A stretch of DNA of 64,000 bases from Omphalotus guepiniiformis. Its lineage: Eukaryota > Basidiomycota > Agaricomycetes > Agaricales > Omphalotaceae. A model generated the notes under the pieces. That model saw only the letters and a list, made by a program, of their open reading frames with translations, had not been told where the DNA came from and made no database searches. How positions within the stretch are numbered: position 1 is the stretch's first letter; every line of letters begins with the position of its first letter. The stretch is taken from contig JAQOOI010000074.1 of NCBI GenBank assembly GCA_028554645.1, positions 496,001 through 560,000 on the forward strand. The letters are read 5' to 3'. Positions 60,559 through 64,000 of this stretch are shown here, piece after piece. Both the position numbers and the translations under genes were made by a program.

Positions 60559-62921
60559 ATGCCTTCACATATACACCTTCGTTCGCCTTCGTATGCTGCT
60601 GGTCGACGTTCTAGTCGTGCTTCAGATGCGCTGCCAAAATTCTACCCATATGACGACAAACCTGGGCGGCATCACCCTCGCGCCCGTACACCATGGACAA
60701 TACCCTTCTTTCTAGTCATTCCTGGCATGAGACGTAAACTATACCTATGGCTACCTAATGCTCAAGGCCTTCATCAAATATCTCTCTCTCGTTTTGGCAG
60801 AAGAAGAGGCTCTTTCCTCGTATTCCTCGCATACCTCATCCTGATCTTCGCCGTCTTCGCGTTTGCCCAGCGTTTTGGTTCCCGAAAGAAGACTTGGCCA
60901 GGTTCGACCACCGTACCGACATTGGTATATAAACAGGAGGATTTGCAGCGAATATGGCATTGGGAAATAGCAAGCGGGCATCACCCATCCCGTCGCACAA
61001 GTACGCCTCTTCACCTCTTCATGTAGCGTTCTGTGCACTGACATCTGTCTTTTTCAACAGCTCCAGATCAATTAGGATTAGAGCCTATTGGTAACCCTGC
61101 TCTCCCTCCCAAGACCCCCATCGATCCGGCAAGCAACGGAATCGGTCCCGAGCGTGTATACCTCGACGTGCAGAGCCAGCCGCCCAATGTCGCCTATCCT
61201 CCACGTCCATTGCCAGGAAGCATTGCGGACCTGGACATTCTGATGCGGCACTGTGATTTCAGCACGAACAAAGTAAGTCACCAGGTTTTGCTACCCAGCT
61301 TGTACCTATTTATGGAGCACCGCATCACCAGTATGTCCGTGACTGCCTCGAGGTGCTTAGAGTAAGCGCCGGACTCGACAGCGGGAAAAGAGTGCGTCGG
61401 GTCGTTCCTGACGATTGGAAATACATCTATGTCGAGGACAAACACACCATCGACACCACGCAAGCTGCTCCGTCAATCCCCACTCAGCGCCCGAATGCAC
61501 GACACCGGGGCATTGTACGCAGCGAATATGAAGCCGAGGCTAGCGGTGGCTTCACCAAAAGCAGGCGAGCTGCATGGGAGCCATCACCTATTCAGCTTCC
61601 GATAGTAAAGCACCCTCGCCCACGGTACTGCGATTCAGACGAGCCGCGTATCTTCCACATGTTCTGGTCCGGAGAGTTCACCGATAAACCCTATCTGGCT
61701 ATCCTATCCTTCCTGTACACTCAGAACCTTGGCCTGCACGAACTCGAACACTCTGACGATAGCCTGATCTGCTCGCCAAAGCTTTGGTTATGGATCAACC
61801 CTGGTTATATTGTGACTTCGAAGAAGCCGGCGCTTAGTCGAGAAAGGTTCGAACAGCTCAAGGACAATAAGTGGGCAGCACCATTCCTACACCCGCGATT
61901 CAAGAATATCATTCAATTCAAGTTTTGGAACACGACGGAGCAACTTGACAGCGTTGCGGAGCTTCGAGATGAGTGGAGATCTGCTCCTACGCTATTCAAT
62001 TCTGGCGGACATACGATCGCTATTCCAGGCCGGCCAAGAACTTGGTCACGCAACGACGAAGCGGCGAACACCGCCGTCAATGACTCGGGCGACACCGTTG
62101 TGAGTGACTCGGAATCGCTAGAGGAGCCGGAGAAAATATCTGTCGTGTTGTCTGATATGGCACGGTTCCTCCTTTGTCACCGTTTTGGCGGTATCTATCT
62201 CGACGCGGACACTCTGTTCCTTCGTGACTGGGAGGAGCTTTGGGGGTGGAAGGGTGCCTTTGCTTATAGGTGGTCATGGCACGACAACTACAATACTGCG
62301 GTCCTACGATTAAACAAAGGGTCCGTGCTAGGCACTTTCTTACTGCGCACGGCGTTCAAGAATGACTTTGACTTCCACCCAATGACTATCACTAACTACA
62401 TGAAGGAGGCAAAGATGGAGGAGCTTTTGTATAGGCTACCCGATGCGATGTTTGATGCTGCTTGGTTAAACATGGAAGGATACCAGAGAGAACGACCACC
62501 TCAGCCATCATTCACCAGGTAAATTCAGCGTCTTTATTGAACGTTTTCTCTTATCGACGAGTCTTCGTCAGGTTTGAAGAATTCTTTGAAACGCCACAAC
62601 AAGACAGTGCTGCGCCTCAAGTCGTCGGCTTCGATGGTTTCTTCAAGGGCGCGTTTTCGTACCACTTCCACAACTCCTGGTAACGCAAAGGACTGTTCTT
62701 GTGATCAGACTTTGACTTATACTCGTATCTTTAGGTCGAGACTTGCAGATCCTTCGAGAAATTATCCCGACCTTGGACCAAGATTTCCTCAATTAAATAA
62801 CACCTTCATCCCAAACCAGGACCAGCAGGATTTAAACTGGTCAACTGTTTTGAAGCGAACATTTGAGTCGTATTTGCGCGGCGAGACACCCAACATGTAT
62901 GGAGAATGGATACAATATTGA
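60559..62921 (+). CDS. GT32-like glycosyltransferase with DXD motif
   Basis: Golgi type II membrane enzyme of the DXD sugar-transfer family (Och1/GT32-like); exact donor and linkage unknown. ATG 60559 (MPSHIHLRSPSYAAG) lies after a TTG-opened frame. A basic cytosolic tail precedes a signal-anchor at about residues 85-104 (SFLVFLAYLILIFAVFAFAQ). The stem is Pro-rich. The catalytic part starts PRIFHMFWSGEFTDKPYL, and has SDMARFLLCHRFGGIYLDAD with the DXD metal site, then GAFAYRWSWHDNYNTAVL. The end reads GFDGFFKGAFSYHFHNSWW, joined over an intron to RDPSRNYPDLG-like sequence, and finishes with MYGEWIQY before TGA 62921. About six exons; the large central exon covers about 61340-62519. Its size, near 700 aa, is larger than yeast Och1. 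Confidence 0.85.
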
Positions 62922-63257
62922 TTAAAGAGCAGATTTATGCCATTAACAATGCTACGTTATCTTGGATATTGAATTATTTCTTGTATTCTTTGATCCACCA
63001 ACTAATCGTTTTGTAATTACTTCGAGTTCCCTGCGACTTAAAATTCCCGTACAGAACGTTACTTACCCCTTGGTTTCACGTATACCCTTCACGATGTTTA
63101 TATAACGAGTAATTTTCAATCCTTAGGTAGAAGACAAAATGAGTCAAGCTCGCTAATACGTATACGTGACGGTAAGTGAAGCGAGTGAGCACACTCTGAA
63201 AATGACAGATTCAAGAGTAAATGTACACAACCAGAACATGAGGCTAACATACACCCC
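62922..63257. other. Convergent intergenic region
   Basis: 3' ends of the GT32-like gene and the partial membrane-protein gene. No feature beyond presumed UTRs. Confidence 0.5.
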
Positions 63258-64000
63258 TCAGGCATGGGAGTATCCAGAATAATTGTACCGTCCGTTCCCC
63301 AGAGAATAATGTTCCTCCTTAGGCGCAACAACATAACCAGAAGCGAAAGGATATAATGGTTCTGCCACGTCTTTGCTCTCCAGGTACTTGACACAGCCAG
63401 AGATAATCCAGCACCCATCTGAAGAAAGAGGGATCAGTATGATTGACGGGGTAAATGAAGTATACGGCCGACGAACATGCTTGGATGAGCAAAGGCACAA
63501 GCAGAAGAACCAGCACAATAGCGATGCCTGCTGCCTTTGACAGACCCTTGGCGTCATCACACGTCCCATCACTGTTGACCAAGACGCAATTGCTGTGGTT
63601 CTTGTTCACAAAGAAAAATATGATGTTCAGAACAGCGGAGGCGATGTGGAAAAGTAAGAATGCGTTCATGAAAGTTTTGAAAGTCTTAATCCATCGAAGT
63701 TTCTTGGAAAGCACGCCGACAAGCCTGAGCATTGCTTGGAATAAGTACACCTATAGCTACAGAATGAGGCTGGAAACAAACCCAAAGAGCGCAGCGAAGA
63801 ACATGAGAGAATACCCGGCTCCCAGTATACCGAATCCTATATATTGCGATGTTGACAAATGAAAGTCGGAATCTTCAAAAGTGATCAGCTGAAAATTCGT
63901 CCCGCCCGCACAAGGGTGATACATACCTCTCTCTTTACTTACATATATCGCATACCAGCAAAGTGCTGCAACAATAAATGATATCGGAAGTTCGACCAGA
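63258..64000 (-). CDS. Four-span membrane protein, partial at right edge
   Basis: The gene runs off the window, so its start is missing. The visible part begins with LVELPISFIVAALCWYAIY (a span), then GFGILGAGYSLMFFAALFG (a span), then FMNAFLLFHIASAVLNIIFFFV (a span), a loop with two cysteines (NCVLVNSDGTCDDAKGLSK) and AAGIAIVLVLLLVPLLIQA (a span). A short cytosolic tail joined over intron 63472-63419 reads YGCWIISGCVKYLESK and ends in a Tyr/Gly/Asn-rich stretch before TGA 63258. The layout resembles small tetraspan proteins found widely in Agaricomycetes. I do not know a function. The junction near 63760 was not resolved. Confidence 0.65.

Noticed and set aside
1..64000. Search by eye for transposons, LTRs, tRNA and rRNA genes
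   Set aside because: No transposase or reverse-transcriptase motif, long terminal repeat, or cloverleaf with a TTCGA-type loop was found; a tRNAscan-SE and RepeatMasker run would settle this.

Overview
This 64-kb window reads as nuclear DNA of a filamentous basidiomycete, most likely an Agaricomycete. Genes are dense, on both strands, and cut by many short introns (about 46-75 bp, mostly GT-AG). The families fit: a trifunctional GATase-IGPS-PRAI tryptophan gene, a NoxR-type NADPH oxidase regulator, FAD-dependent halogenases, a DUF1593 secreted protein and a peroxygenase-like relic. Species and chromosome cannot be read from the sequence. Gene models were rebuilt by hand, joining reading frames at splice sites and checking that exon phases close. 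Where exon sums are given, they divide by three.

Layout. 0.3-4.1 kb: inositol polyphosphate kinase (Kcs1-like, +). 6.2-12.4 kb: two U2 snRNA genes facing each other, with a 1456-aa BRCT protein gene (-) between them. 12.6-16.3 kb: a 92-aa conserved protein (+), a GT17 glycosyltransferase (-) and a coiled-coil protein (-). 17.0-21.9 kb: a 1481-aa Bud4/anillin-like PH protein (-). 22.4-23.0 kb: a decayed peroxygenase gene. 23.3-26.4 kb: phospholipid:diacylglycerol acyltransferase (+) in 20 exons, four of only 5-11 nt. 26.7-27.6 kb: an unrecognised 285-aa gene (-). 28.4-34.6 kb: tandem flavin-dependent halogenases (+,+), followed by an aldo-keto reductase (35.1-36.6 kb, +). 36.8-40.2 kb: Ost-alpha/TMEM184 membrane protein (-). 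41.1-47.2 kb: secreted serine carboxypeptidase (+), a 153-aa orphan (-) and a secreted DUF1593 protein (+). 47.9-50.5 kb: trifunctional tryptophan gene (+). 51.0-53.0 kb: NoxR (-). 55.1-60.1 kb: P4-ATPase lipid flippase (-). 60.6-62.9 kb: GT32-like glycosyltransferase (+). From 63.3 kb to the right edge: a partial four-span membrane protein (-).

Most genes are housekeeping functions: inositol signalling, tryptophan synthesis, lipid storage and asymmetry, glycosylation, septum/polarity and ROS control. The accessory stretch is about 22-47 kb: duplicated halogenases beside a reductase (possible small specialised-metabolism locus), a dead peroxygenase, orphan genes and secreted hydrolases. The same stretch has five introns that start with GC instead of GT and one that appears to have lost its donor. 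No transposon, tRNA, rRNA or CRISPR array was recognised.
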